Assembly: GCF_030814655.1 (NCBI RefSeq)
Contig: NZ_JAUSVK010000001.1
Span: forward strand, 2,871,501 to 2,935,500
Length of the DNA stretch: 64,000 bases
Source of the DNA: Labrys monachus
Lineage (GTDB): Bacteria; Pseudomonadota; Alphaproteobacteria; Rhizobiales; Labraceae
Direction of reading: 5' to 3'
Below the pieces are notes generated by a model, which searched no databases, had not been told where the DNA came from, and saw only the letters and a program-made list of their open reading frames with translations. The position numbers were made by a program, and so were the translations under genes. This document shows, in pieces, positions 44,734 to 53,148 of this stretch (position 1 is the first letter of the stretch; each line of letters opens with the position of its first letter).

Positions 44734-45843
44734 ATGTTGAGACGTACCCTTCTGATGGCGGCTGCCAGCGCCGCATGCCTGACGCTGGCGCCACTGGCCG
44801 CCCGCGCCGACTCCCTGGTCGACGAGGCGAAGGCCGTGGTCGCCAAGGCGACGGGGCGCGCCGACAAATGGGACGGCCCCACCACCGGCCCGAAGGCGGT
44901 CGGCAAGAAGACGATCGTCTATGTCGCCGGCGACATGCGCAACGGCGGCATTCTCGGCGTCTCCCAGGGCGTCAAGGAGGCGGCCGGCGTCATCGGCTGG
45001 ACCTATCGCGAGATCGACGGGCAGGGCACCGTGTCCGGCCAGGCCGCGGCGCTGAGCCAGGCGGTGGCGCTGAAGCCCGACGCGATCATCGTCGGCGGCA
45101 GCGACGCGGTGGAGCAGAAGGCGGGCATCGAGGATGCCGCCAAGCAGGGCATCACCCTGGTCGGCTGGCATGCCGGCGCCAAGCCCGGCCCGCTCGACGG
45201 CGTGCCGATCTTCGCCAACATCACCACGGACGCCATGCAGGTGGCGAAGGTGGCGGCGATGAAGGCGATCGCCGATTCCGACGGCAAGGCCGGCGTGGTG
45301 ATCTTCGCCGATTCCACCTACGCCATCGCCATCGCCAAGGGCCGCGCGATGGAAGCCGAGATCAAGAAATGCACCGGCTGCTCCGTGCTGGCCTTCGAGG
45401 ACACGCCGCTCTCCGACGTCTCCACCCGCATCCCGCAGCTCACGACGACGCTGCTGCAGCAGAACGGCGCCAAATGGACCCATTCGCTCGCCATCAACGA
45501 CCTCTATTATGACTTCATGCCGCCGGCGCTCTCGGCGGCCGGCATCGCCGGCGACGGCGATCCGCAGAACATCTCGGCCGGCGACGGCTCGGAAGCCGCC
45601 TATCAGCGCATCCGCGCTAGAGATCACCAGGCGGGCACGGTGCCGGAGCCGCTGGCGATGCAGGGCTGGCAGATCGTCGACGAGCTCAACCGCGCCTTCT
45701 CCGGCCAGAAATGGTCAGGCTACGTGCCCGGCGTCCATCTGGTGACGCCCGACAACATCGCCTTCGACGGCGGACCGAAGAACGTCTTCGATCCCGACAA
45801 CGGCTATCGCGACGCCTATAAGAAGATCTGGGGCGTGCAATAG
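44734..45843 (+). CDS. Periplasmic sugar-binding protein of the ABC importer
   Basis: This is a 369-residue type I periplasmic binding protein with a signal peptide ending near ARA|DS at residue 25. The fold is supported by IVYVAGDMRNGGILGVSQG, the repeated KPDAIIVGGSD region and AINDLYYDFMPPALSAAG. The start at 44734 follows GGAGGAAACCT. It completes the ATPase-permease-receptor operon. An intact 210-bp repeat lies just beyond its stop codon. The ligand is unknown. Confidence 0.94.
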   Translation: MLRRTLLMAAASAACLTLAPLAARADSLVDEAKAVVAKATGRADKWDGPTTGPKAVGKKTIVYVAGDMRNGGILGVSQGVKEAAGVIGWTYREIDGQGTVSGQAAALSQAVALKPDAIIVGGSDAVEQKAGIEDAAKQGITLVGWHAGAKPGPLDGVPIFANITTDAMQVAKVAAMKAIADSDGKAGVVIFADSTYAIAIAKGRAMEAEIKKCTGCSVLAFEDTPLSDVSTRIPQLTTTLLQQNGAKWTHSLAINDLYYDFMPPALSAAGIAGDGDPQNISAGDGSEAAYQRIRARDHQAGTVPEPLAMQGWQIVDELNRAFSGQKWSGYVPGVHLVTPDNIAFDGGPKNVFDPDNGYRDAYKKIWGVQ

Positions 45844-45890
45844 GCGGCATGGCCAGGTTGCCGACGGTTCTTCGACCGTCGACACCCCTC

Positions 45891-46100
45891 CCATATGCGC
45901 TGACTTTACCGAAAATAACGCGATTTTCCTTCTCCCATGCGGGAGAAGGTGGCGCGAAGCGCCGGATGAGGGTCTGGACTTCTGCAATTCCAGCACGACT
46001 ATTGAGTTCTCTGCGTTGAAGTTTAGACCCTCATCCCCCTGCCGGGACCTTCTTCCGGCTCGGGATAAGGCGGGTAATTCCCCTATGCTAGCGCATATGG
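45891..46100. repeat. Copy B of the 210-bp palindromic repeat, intact
   Basis: This intact copy begins CCATATGCGCTGAC and ends GCTAGCGCATATGG. It is inverted relative to the copy at 33831-35632 and is exactly the same length once the IS is removed. It retains the hairpin CCTTCTCCC-ATGC-GGGAGAAGG, whose loop is the IS target in copy A. A longer inner inverted repeat runs between GATGAGGGTCTGG and TTTAGACCCTCATC. It sits between convergent genes (sugar-binding protein and LysR). Confidence 0.88.
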
Positions 46101-46109
46101 ACACACCTT

Positions 46110-47060
46110 CTACCGCATGCGCCCGCCCGGCGGCCTCTCGGCCGTCAGGCGTGCCCGCCACACGCCCCTGTCGACGAGGTCGGCGATGACCTCCGCCAGC
46201 ACCCGGGCGACGCCGTCGCTGCCGCGCGGGTTGAGGGTGCGCTGGGAGACCACCACCGACAGCCGCCAGGATGGCGCGGGATCGACGATCGGGATGGCCG
46301 CCATCTCGCCGCGCTCGATCTCCGTCGCCAGGGCGAAATGCGGCAGGATGGTGTGAAAGCCGGAAAAGCGCACGAGCTGGGCGATGGCCGGCAGGCTGTC
46401 GCAATCCATGGCGGCGACCTCGATGTCCTGGCGTGAGGCGAGCCGCTCGACGAGAATGCGCGCCACGTTGGGGCGGCCCGGCAGCACCAATGGCTGCTCG
46501 AACACCTGACGGAAGGGGACGGAGGCCGCACCCGTGAGCGGGCCGTCGGGCGGCCCGAGCAGCATCAGCTCCTCCGCCATCATCTCGGTCCAGGCGACGT
46601 GCTCGAACGCCTTGTGGTCATAGAGCAGCGCCACGTCGAGCCGGCCGGCCCGCAGCAATTCATCGAGATAGCCGGTCATCGTCTCGACGATGTGCAGCCG
46701 GATATGCGGGAGCCGCTGCGACAACGCCTGGAACAAAGGCAGCGACAGGCCTCGGCACGCCGATGTCGGCAAGCCCACCGAGACCCGTCCCGACGGGCTT
46801 GCCGCCTGGGATCGTATGGAGTCCCTGGCGTGGTCGGCCTCCTGGATGAGGCGGCGGGCATGGTCGCAGAACTGCAGCCCCAACTCGGTGAGCGCCACGC
46901 CCCGCGCATGGCGCATGAAGAGTTCCACGCCCAGCTCTTCCTCCAGGCTCTTGATCTGCTGGCTCAGGGAAGGCTGCGCCACGCGCAGCATCTCGGCCGC
47001 CCGCGAAAAGCTTCCGCAATCGGCGATCTGCACGAAATAGCGAAGCTGGCGAAGATCCAT
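46110..47060 (-). CDS. LysR-type transcriptional regulator
   Basis: The 316-residue regulator has the standard N-terminal winged helix-turn-helix (MDLRQLRYFVQIADCGSFSR, then AAEMLRVAQPSLSQQIKSLE) and a periplasmic-binding-like effector domain from about residue 90. It is divergent from the cyclase-amidase pair across a 387-nt region, so it probably controls those genes. The effector is unknown, but it is likely a pathway substrate of the amidase or cyclase. Confidence 0.94.
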   Translation of the reverse strand: MDLRQLRYFVQIADCGSFSRAAEMLRVAQPSLSQQIKSLEEELGVELFMRHARGVALTELGLQFCDHARRLIQEADHARDSIRSQAASPSGRVSVGLPTSACRGLSLPLFQALSQRLPHIRLHIVETMTGYLDELLRAGRLDVALLYDHKAFEHVAWTEMMAEELMLLGPPDGPLTGAASVPFRQVFEQPLVLPGRPNVARILVERLASRQDIEVAAMDCDSLPAIAQLVRFSGFHTILPHFALATEIERGEMAAIPIVDPAPSWRLSVVVSQRTLNPRGSDGVARVLAEVIADLVDRGVWRARLTAERPPGGRMR

Positions 47061-47447
47061 GGCGTTCGGCGATCGCAGGTTGGGCCGGCCCGGCGGCCGA
47101 TCGGGATCATTCTGGCGCGGCCGGCGCGATTGTATAGCGCTTTCCGCTCCGGGCCGCCGGCGGATCGCCCGGGCAGGGCGTATGCAAAGAAAGCGGGCTA
47201 TCGCCTCGCGATATTGCGCAATTTTTCATCCAACTGTTTGAAATCGGCCGGTGTTCCTGCCGCATGCCCAGGGAGGAGGCAGTTCCCGGCGGACTCCATA
47301 GGCCTGCCCTATGGCTCGGATCGGAAATCCATCTTTGCCGCCCGGCCCAAGCTGCGGATATCGTCCGGAGGTGGGAATTCATTTGGCCGATCGCCCGGGC
47401 CGGTCCGCTCGAGCCCGTCGCGATCGCCAGCATCCAGGGAAACGGAC
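47061..47447. promoter_or_regulatory. Divergent control region between LysR and cyclase genes
   Basis: The 387-nt region contains a perfect 10-bp palindrome ATTGCGCAAT at 47213-47222 followed by an AT-rich stretch to about 47245. LysR regulators often bind such T-N11-A-type inverted repeats between divergent genes. I could not define promoters. A short GGGA sequence lies before the cyclase ATG, so its ribosome binding site is weak. Confidence 0.45.
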
Positions 47448-48149
47448 ATGGCCCAGCGCATCGTCGATCTCAGCCTCGCCATCGAAGACAACATGCCGGC
47501 GCACAAGCTCTTCCAGCGCCCGGTGATCACCAAGCATCTGAGCCATGAGAGCACCAAATCCTTCGGCCTCGGCGTTCCCGGCGACGCCATGACGTTCCAG
47601 ACCAATTTCATCGCCATGCTCGACCATGTCGGCACCCATGTCGATGCCTTCCGGCATGTGAAGGAGGACGGAGCGCCCATCGACGAGATGCCGCTCGACA
47701 TGTTCATGGGCAAGGCCGTCTGCTTCGACCTGCGCCACATTCCCGATCTCGGCGACATCGAGGCCTCCGACATGGAGGAGGCCGAGAAGAAGGCGGGCGT
47801 GACGGTCGACGGCCATATCGTGCTGCTGTGCACCGGCTTCCACAACCGCAACTATCCGAGCATCGATTCGGTGTGGAAGAACCCGCTGCTGACGGTGGCG
47901 GCGACGAAATGGCTGCATGAGCGCGGCTCGCGCATGCATGGCGTCGAAGGCCCCTCGACCGACAAGCCGACCGACAACATCTTCGCGCAGCACCGGCTCT
48001 GCCGCGATCTCGGCATCAGCCATTGGGAATGGCTGGTGAACCTGGAAGAGCTCCTCGGCAAGGGCGAGTTCCAGTTCTTCGGCGTGCCGCTGAAGTTCAA
48101 GGGCGGTTCCGGCTCGCCGGTGCGCGCCTTCGCCATCCTGCCGAACTGA
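47448..48149 (+). CDS. Cyclase-family hydrolase (kynurenine formamidase-like)
   Basis: This is a 233-residue metal-dependent hydrolase of the cyclase family. The metal motif HVGTHVDAFRHV (HxGTHxDxxxH) is complete, and further support comes from the second half FGVPLKFKGGSGSPVRA. Members hydrolyse N-formylkynurenine, isatin or cyclic amides; the substrate is not clear. Its immediate partner is an amidase 14 nt later, and it is divergent from a LysR regulator, suggesting an inducible amide-degradation unit. Confidence 0.9.
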   Translation: MAQRIVDLSLAIEDNMPAHKLFQRPVITKHLSHESTKSFGLGVPGDAMTFQTNFIAMLDHVGTHVDAFRHVKEDGAPIDEMPLDMFMGKAVCFDLRHIPDLGDIEASDMEEAEKKAGVTVDGHIVLLCTGFHNRNYPSIDSVWKNPLLTVAATKWLHERGSRMHGVEGPSTDKPTDNIFAQHRLCRDLGISHWEWLVNLEELLGKGEFQFFGVPLKFKGGSGSPVRAFAILPN

Positions 48150-48163
48150 CCGGGGAGGGCGGC

Positions 48164-49570
48164 ATGTCGGCTGAATTCGACCATATGACCGCCCTTGAGC
48201 TGCGCGCCCGCATGGCGCGCAGGGACATCTCGCCCGTCGAGGTGACGCGGCGGGCGCTGGAGAAGGCGCAGGCGACGCAGGATACGCTCAACGCCTTCTT
48301 CGTCCTCGTGCCCGAGGAGGCGATGGCGGCCGCCCGGCGTGCCGAAGACAAGGTGACGGCGGGCGAACCTCTCGGGCCGCTGCACGGCCTGCCGTTCTCG
48401 GTGAAGGACCTCATCGCCGTCGCGGGCCTGCCTTATGCCTCGGGCTCGCGCGCCATGGCCGGCAACGTCGCCCGCGTCGACGCGCCGTCGGTGGAGCGGG
48501 CCCGCGCCGCCGGCGGCATCTTCATCGGCAAGACGACGACGAGCGAGTTCGGATGCAAGCCGGTGGGGGACAGCCCGCTGACCGGCGTGACCCGCAACCC
48601 CTGGAACCTCGACAAGACGCCGGGCGGCTCCAGCGCGGGTGCCGCGGCTTCCGTGGCGGCCGGCATCACGCCCTTCGCGCTCGGCACGGATGGCGGCGGA
48701 TCCATCCGCATTCCCTGTTCGTTCAGCGGCCTCGCCGGTCTCAAGGGGCAGTTCGGCCGGGTGCCGGTCTGGCCGACCTCGGCGACGCCGAGCCTTGCCC
48801 ATGTCGGGCCGATCGCCCGCAATATGGGCGACGCCGCTTTGCTGTTCAGCGCCATCGCCGGCTACGACGCCCGCGACCCCGCCGGCGTCGCCGGACCGGT
48901 CCCGGATGTGCTCGGGGCCGTCGGTGCCCCGGTGGCGGGCCTGCGCATCGCCTGGAGCCCGACGCTCGGCTATGCCCGGCCCGAGCCGGAGGTCGTGCGG
49001 CTCTGCGCGCAGGCAGCCCTGCGGCTGCAGGACCTCGGCGCCGTGGTCGAGGAGGTCGACAGCGTTTTCGAAGCCGATCCGGCCGATCTGTGGACGGCGG
49101 AATTCTATGCCGGCGTCGGCACGCGGCTGCGCGCCGTCATGCAGGACCAGCGCGGCCTGCTCGATCCCGCCGTCGCCGAGGTGCTGGACGTGGCGCTCAG
49201 GCAGGAGATGCAGGCCTACTACGAGACGGTGTTCCGGCGCCACGCGCTGCGGGACGCCGTCCGCAGCTTCTTCGAACGCTATGACGTGCTGCTCTCGCCC
49301 GTCCTGCCGGTGACCTCGCTGCCCGTCGGCTGCGACATCCCGCCCGCTCTGGCGGACCGCAATCTCGTGAGCTGGGTGTTCTACACCTATCCGTTCAACC
49401 TCACCGGCCAACCCGCGGCCTCCGTCTGCGCCGGCCTCGCATCGGATGGGATGCCGGTCGGATTGCAGGTGGTGGGCCGCGCCCTGGGCGAAGCCGACGT
49501 GGTACGGGTTGCCTCGGCGGTCGAACGCGCGAGGCCGGCCGTCGACCTCCGGCCGCCGGCGTTCCGATAG
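48164..49570 (+). CDS. Amidase of the amidase-signature family
   Basis: The 468-residue enzyme hydrolyses a C-N amide bond. The Ser-cisSer-Lys triad is K81 in FSVKDLI, S156/S157 in GGSSAGAA, and nucleophile S180 in GTDGGGSIRIP. It resembles GatA-like and indoleacetamide hydrolase-like amidases, but no gatB or gatC is nearby, so it is not the tRNA-dependent enzyme. It is cotranscribed with the cyclase. The ATG at 48164 follows GGGGAGGGC. Confidence 0.92.
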   Translation: MSAEFDHMTALELRARMARRDISPVEVTRRALEKAQATQDTLNAFFVLVPEEAMAAARRAEDKVTAGEPLGPLHGLPFSVKDLIAVAGLPYASGSRAMAGNVARVDAPSVERARAAGGIFIGKTTTSEFGCKPVGDSPLTGVTRNPWNLDKTPGGSSAGAAASVAAGITPFALGTDGGGSIRIPCSFSGLAGLKGQFGRVPVWPTSATPSLAHVGPIARNMGDAALLFSAIAGYDARDPAGVAGPVPDVLGAVGAPVAGLRIAWSPTLGYARPEPEVVRLCAQAALRLQDLGAVVEEVDSVFEADPADLWTAEFYAGVGTRLRAVMQDQRGLLDPAVAEVLDVALRQEMQAYYETVFRRHALRDAVRSFFERYDVLLSPVLPVTSLPVGCDIPPALADRNLVSWVFYTYPFNLTGQPAASVCAGLASDGMPVGLQVVGRALGEADVVRVASAVERARPAVDLRPPAFR

Positions 49571-49630
49571 AGCGTCATGGTTTCAGGTCGAACCGCAGAG
49601 CCCGTCATTCCGGGTGAACCGAAGCGAAAG

Positions 49631-49679
49631 GCCGGAACCCATACCCGCAATACTGACAGGACAGTGTCTATGGGTTCCG
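49631..49679. repeat. REP-like hairpin between amidase and lhgO
   Basis: A perfect 12-bp inverted repeat (CCGGAACCCATA / TATGGGTTCCGG) with a 25-nt loop occupies the gap between convergent genes. It is flanked by CGTCATTCCGGG-type sequence and a small CGCCCTTCGGGCG hairpin. This pattern is typical of dispersed palindromic repeats in Rhizobiales genomes. It may also act as a bidirectional barrier to transcription. Confidence 0.6.
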
Positions 49680-49794
49680 GGCCCGCCCTTCGGGCGTCCC
49701 GGTAGGACGGCCACGTTTCCATCCAACCGCGTCGCGTCCCGGGGCATGAAGCGGACATGGGGGGCGTCATGCTTGTACACGCCCGCGCAAGGCC

Positions 49795-51006
49795 TCACGC
49801 CGGCTTCCATCCGAACCGCGCGACCGCCCTGTCGACGATCTCGTTGCCGATCGGGATCGACGAGGTCGCGGCCGGCGAGGGCGCATTGCAGACATGGACG
49901 GTGCGCGCCGTCTCGCGGATGAGGAAGTCGTGCACCAGCGTGCCGTCGCGCAGCACCGCCTGGGCGCGGATGCCCGGGCGGTAGGGGGTGAGGTCGGCCA
50001 GGCCGAGTTCCGGGCAATAGCGCTGGCAGAGCTTCAGGTAGCGGCTCCGGCTCAGCGAATTCCGCATCTCGTCGATGCCCGATTTCAGGTTCTTGCCGAT
50101 GAGGCGCCGGAAGCCGGGATAGGCGATCATCTCGCCGAGATCCTTCAGGTTGACGTCGGTGAAGCGGTAGCCCTCGCGGGCGAAGGCGAGCACGGCATTG
50201 GGCCCGACGGTGACATAGCCGCCGATCATGCGCGTCAGATGGACGCCGAGGAAGGGCAAAGCGGGGTCGGGGATCGGATAGATCAGGTGCTTGACGATGT
50301 CGTTCCTGTCGCTGCCGAGGCGGTAATATTCGCCGCGGAACGGCACCATGCGGAAATCGAGGTCGAGGCCGCAGAGGCCGGCGATGCGGTCCGCCATCAT
50401 GCCGGCGCAGGCGATGAGGTGGCGGGCGGTGATGACCGCGCCGCCGGCCTCGATGGTGACGCCCGAGGCCTCCTCGCGGATGGCGCGGACCTCGCTGCCG
50501 GTGAGGATCGTGCCGCCGCGCTCGACGGCGAGCGCCGCCATGCGCCGGGCGATGGCGCCATAATCGGTGATGCCGCTCGTCGGCACGAACAGCGCGCCGA
50601 GCCCGCTGATATGCGGCTCGCGCCGCGCCAGCTCGGCGGCGTCGAGCCGCTCGACCGGAATGCCGTTCTGGACGCAGCGCTGCTCCAGCGCCGCCATGCG
50701 GGTCATCTCGAGCTCGTCGGTCGCCACCAGCAGCTTGCCGCATTGGTCGAAGGGCAGGCCGTGCTCGGTGCAGAAGCGGATGGTCGCCTCGGAGCCTTCC
50801 TTGCACAGGCGCGCCTTGAGGCTGCCCGGCTGGTAATAGACCCCGGCATGGATGACGCCGCTGTTCCGCCCAGTCTGGTGGAGCGCGAGCTCCGGCTCCT
50901 TTTCGAGCACCACGAAGGAAAGGCCGGGGAAACGCTCGGTCACCGCCAGCGCGGTCGCCAGTCCCACGATGCCGCCGCCGATGATCGCCAGATCGAAATT
51001 GCTCAT
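49795..51006 (-). CDS. lhgO: L-2-hydroxyglutarate oxidase-type FAD enzyme
   Basis: LhgO oxidises L-2-hydroxyglutarate to 2-oxoglutarate, passing electrons to the quinone pool. The 403-residue protein starts MSNFDLAIIGGGIVGLATA, an FAD-binding Rossmann motif, and includes HQTGRNSGVIHAGVYYQPG and PFRGEYYRL, both typical of the family. I chose the ATG at 51006 because the FAD motif begins there; the frame stays open far upstream without protein-like sequence. It is divergent from the PoxB-like gene. Confidence 0.92.
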   Translation of the reverse strand: MSNFDLAIIGGGIVGLATALAVTERFPGLSFVVLEKEPELALHQTGRNSGVIHAGVYYQPGSLKARLCKEGSEATIRFCTEHGLPFDQCGKLLVATDELEMTRMAALEQRCVQNGIPVERLDAAELARREPHISGLGALFVPTSGITDYGAIARRMAALAVERGGTILTGSEVRAIREEASGVTIEAGGAVITARHLIACAGMMADRIAGLCGLDLDFRMVPFRGEYYRLGSDRNDIVKHLIYPIPDPALPFLGVHLTRMIGGYVTVGPNAVLAFAREGYRFTDVNLKDLGEMIAYPGFRRLIGKNLKSGIDEMRNSLSRSRYLKLCQRYCPELGLADLTPYRPGIRAQAVLRDGTLVHDFLIRETARTVHVCNAPSPAATSSIPIGNEIVDRAVARFGWKPA

Positions 51007-51373
51007 GAATGAACCCGTGGTGACAAGAAGCGATGCGTCGGCAGCTCGGAGGAGCCGGCGCGCCGATCGGTGAGGATCAGGCCACGGCGCATGCGATGGA
51101 GCTGCGGACGATATTGGATGTTTCGCCGCGCCGATAGGCCGGAGCGAGCCCCGCAAGGGGGAGTTCCCCCATGATCTCGCGCCTGCCGGCGCCGTGACCC
51201 GCAGGGCGCATCGAGGGCGGCACGCAAAATTGCCCCGTCGGACATGCCATTCGGCCCTGCATGGTGGACATATCCGGCCGGAGGGGAAATTGTACCGTCC
51301 GATCGTCAGTCGGGGGCGGATGCATCGAGACTGTCCGGCAGGACAGGGCGAGACGCCCCATGAGGAGAGAATC
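51007..51373. other. Divergent 367-base gap between lhgO and the PoxB-like gene
   Basis: No gene is supportable here. The region must hold the promoters of both divergent genes, but I could not choose a convincing -35/-10 pair. A GAGGAGAG ribosome binding site directly precedes the ATG at 51374. Confidence 0.55.
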
Positions 51374-53101
51374 ATGGCCAGAACAGTTGCCGACCAGATG
51401 GTCGAGACCCTCGCCGCGGCCGGTGTGCGGCGCATCTATGGCATTGTGGGCGACAGTCTCAACGGATTCACCGATGCGCTGCGCCGCCATGGCGGCATCG
51501 AATGGCTGCATGTGCGGCACGAGGAGGTCGCCGCCTTCGCCGCCGGCGCCGACGCCCATGTGAGCGGCGCCCTTGCCGTCTGCGCCGGCAGTTGCGGCCC
51601 CGGCAACCTGCATCTGATCAACGGCCTGTTCGACTGCCAGCGCTCGCGCGTTCCCGTCGTCGCCATCGCCGCCCATATCCCCTCGCCGGAGATCGGCTCG
51701 GGCTATTTCCAGGAGACGCACCCCGAACATCTGTTCCGCGAATGCAGCAGCTATTGCGAGCTGGTCTCCAGCCCGGAGCAGATGCCGCGGGCGATGGAGA
51801 TCGCGGTGCGCCGCGCGATCGCGGAGCGCTGCGTCAGCGTGCTCGTCATCCCCGGCGACATCGCCTTGCGGCCGGCCTCCTCCGCACCGGCCTCGAAGGC
51901 ATCCGGCCTGGCGCTGGCGCAGCCGACGGTGACGCCGCCGGAGGACGAGGTCGACCGCCTCGCCGCGCTCCTCAACAGCGCGCGGCGGATCACCTTGCTG
52001 TGCGGGGCCGGGTGCGAGGGCGCGCATGACGAGCTGATCCGGCTCGCCGAGGCGCTGCAGGCGCCGATCGTCCACGCCATGCGGGGCAAGGAGCATGTCG
52101 AGTGGGACAACCCCTACGACGTCGGCATGACCGGCCTGATCGGCTTTTCCTCCGGCTATTACGCCATGGAATCCTGCAATGTCCTGCTGATGCTGGGGAC
52201 GGATTTCCCCTACCGGCAATTCTACCCGAAGGCGGCCCGCATCGCGCAGATCGACATCCGGCCGGAGGCGATCGGCCGGCGGGCGCCGGTCGAATTCGGC
52301 CTGCTCGGCGCGGTGGCGCCGACCTTGAGGATGCTGCTGCCGCGCCTGAAGCCGAAGGCGGACAAGGCGCATCTGGAAGCGGCGGTCAAGCATTACCAGG
52401 AAGCCCGGCGCGGTCTCGACGAATTGGCGACGGGCAAGCCGGGCGGCCAGCTCCACCCCCAGCACATCGCCCATGCGCTCAGCCGGCTCGCCAGCGACGA
52501 CGCCATCTTCACCTGCGATGTCGGCCTGCCGACGGTGTGGGCCGCCCGCTATGTCGCCATGAACGGCCGCCGGCGCCTGATCGGCTCCTTCTGGCACGGC
52601 TCGATGGCCAATGCGATGGCGCAGGCGATCGGCGCCCAGGCCGCCTTTCCCGGCCGGCAGGTGATCTCGCTGTCGGGGGACGGCGGCTTCACCATGCTGA
52701 TGGGTGACCTTCTCAGCCTGGTGCAGCTCAAGCTGCCGGCCAAGATCGTCGTCTTCAACAACGGATCGCTCGGCTTCATCGAGCTCGAGCAGAAATCGTC
52801 CGGCTTCCTCGACAGCGGCACGGAACTCGTCAATCCGAATTTCGCGGCCATGGCCGAGGCGGTCGGCATCAAGGGGATCCGCATCGAGGATCCGGCCGAG
52901 GTGGAGGACAAGCTCGCCGAGGCGCTCGCCCATCCCGGCCCGGTCCTCGTCGACGCCGTCGTCAACCGCATGGAACTCGCCATGCCGCCCAAGGTGACGA
53001 CGGAGATGGCGAAGGGCTTCACGCTCTATATGCTGAAGGCCGTCCTCAACGGCCGGGCCGACGAGGTCGTCGAGCTCGCGCGGTCGAACCTGCTGCGCTA
53101 G
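51374..53101 (+). CDS. poxB: ThDP-dependent pyruvate dehydrogenase (quinone)-like, PoxB type
   Basis: PoxB oxidatively decarboxylates pyruvate to acetate at the membrane, reducing quinone. The 575-residue protein is the same length as E. coli PoxB and has the N-terminal [15 protein letters not shown], the catalytic-glutamate stretch [12 protein letters not shown] and the ThDP motif [13 protein letters not shown]...NN. A C-terminal tail after residue 545 (ending LARSNLLR) could bind membrane as in PoxB. It is followed 47 nt later by a related ThDP enzyme. Confidence 0.9.
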   Translation: MARTVADQMVETLAAAGVRRIYGIVGDSLNGFTDALRRHGGIEWLHVRHEEVAAFAAGADAHVSGALAVCAGSCGPGNLHLINGLFDCQRSRVPVVAIAAHIPSPEIGSGYFQETHPEHLFRECSSYCELVSSPEQMPRAMEIAVRRAIAERCVSVLVIPGDIALRPASSAPASKASGLALAQPTVTPPEDEVDRLAALLNSARRITLLCGAGCEGAHDELIRLAEALQAPIVHAMRGKEHVEWDNPYDVGMTGLIGFSSGYYAMESCNVLLMLGTDFPYRQFYPKAARIAQIDIRPEAIGRRAPVEFGLLGAVAPTLRMLLPRLKPKADKAHLEAAVKHYQEARRGLDELATGKPGGQLHPQHIAHALSRLASDDAIFTCDVGLPTVWAARYVAMNGRRRLIGSFWHGSMANAMAQAIGAQAAFPGRQVISLSGDGGFTMLMGDLLSLVQLKLPAKIVVFNNGSLGFIELEQKSSGFLDSGTELVNPNFAAMAEAVGIKGIRIEDPAEVEDKLAEALAHPGPVLVDAVVNRMELAMPPKVTTEMAKGFTLYMLKAVLNGRADEVVELARSNLLR

Positions 53102-53148
53102 GCGCAGGGCATCCGCGGGGAAAGTGATATTTGACAGGAAAGTCCAAT

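Noticed and set aside
41704-45627. A 1,307-codon open frame on the minus strand across the sugar ABC operon
   Set aside because: It is antisense to three clear genes (ATPase, permease, binding protein) and lacks any recognisable domain or ribosome binding site.
49583-50806. A 407-codon minus-strand frame over the lhgO gene and repeat
   Set aside because: It is out of frame with lhgO, and its translation is Arg-rich with no domains.
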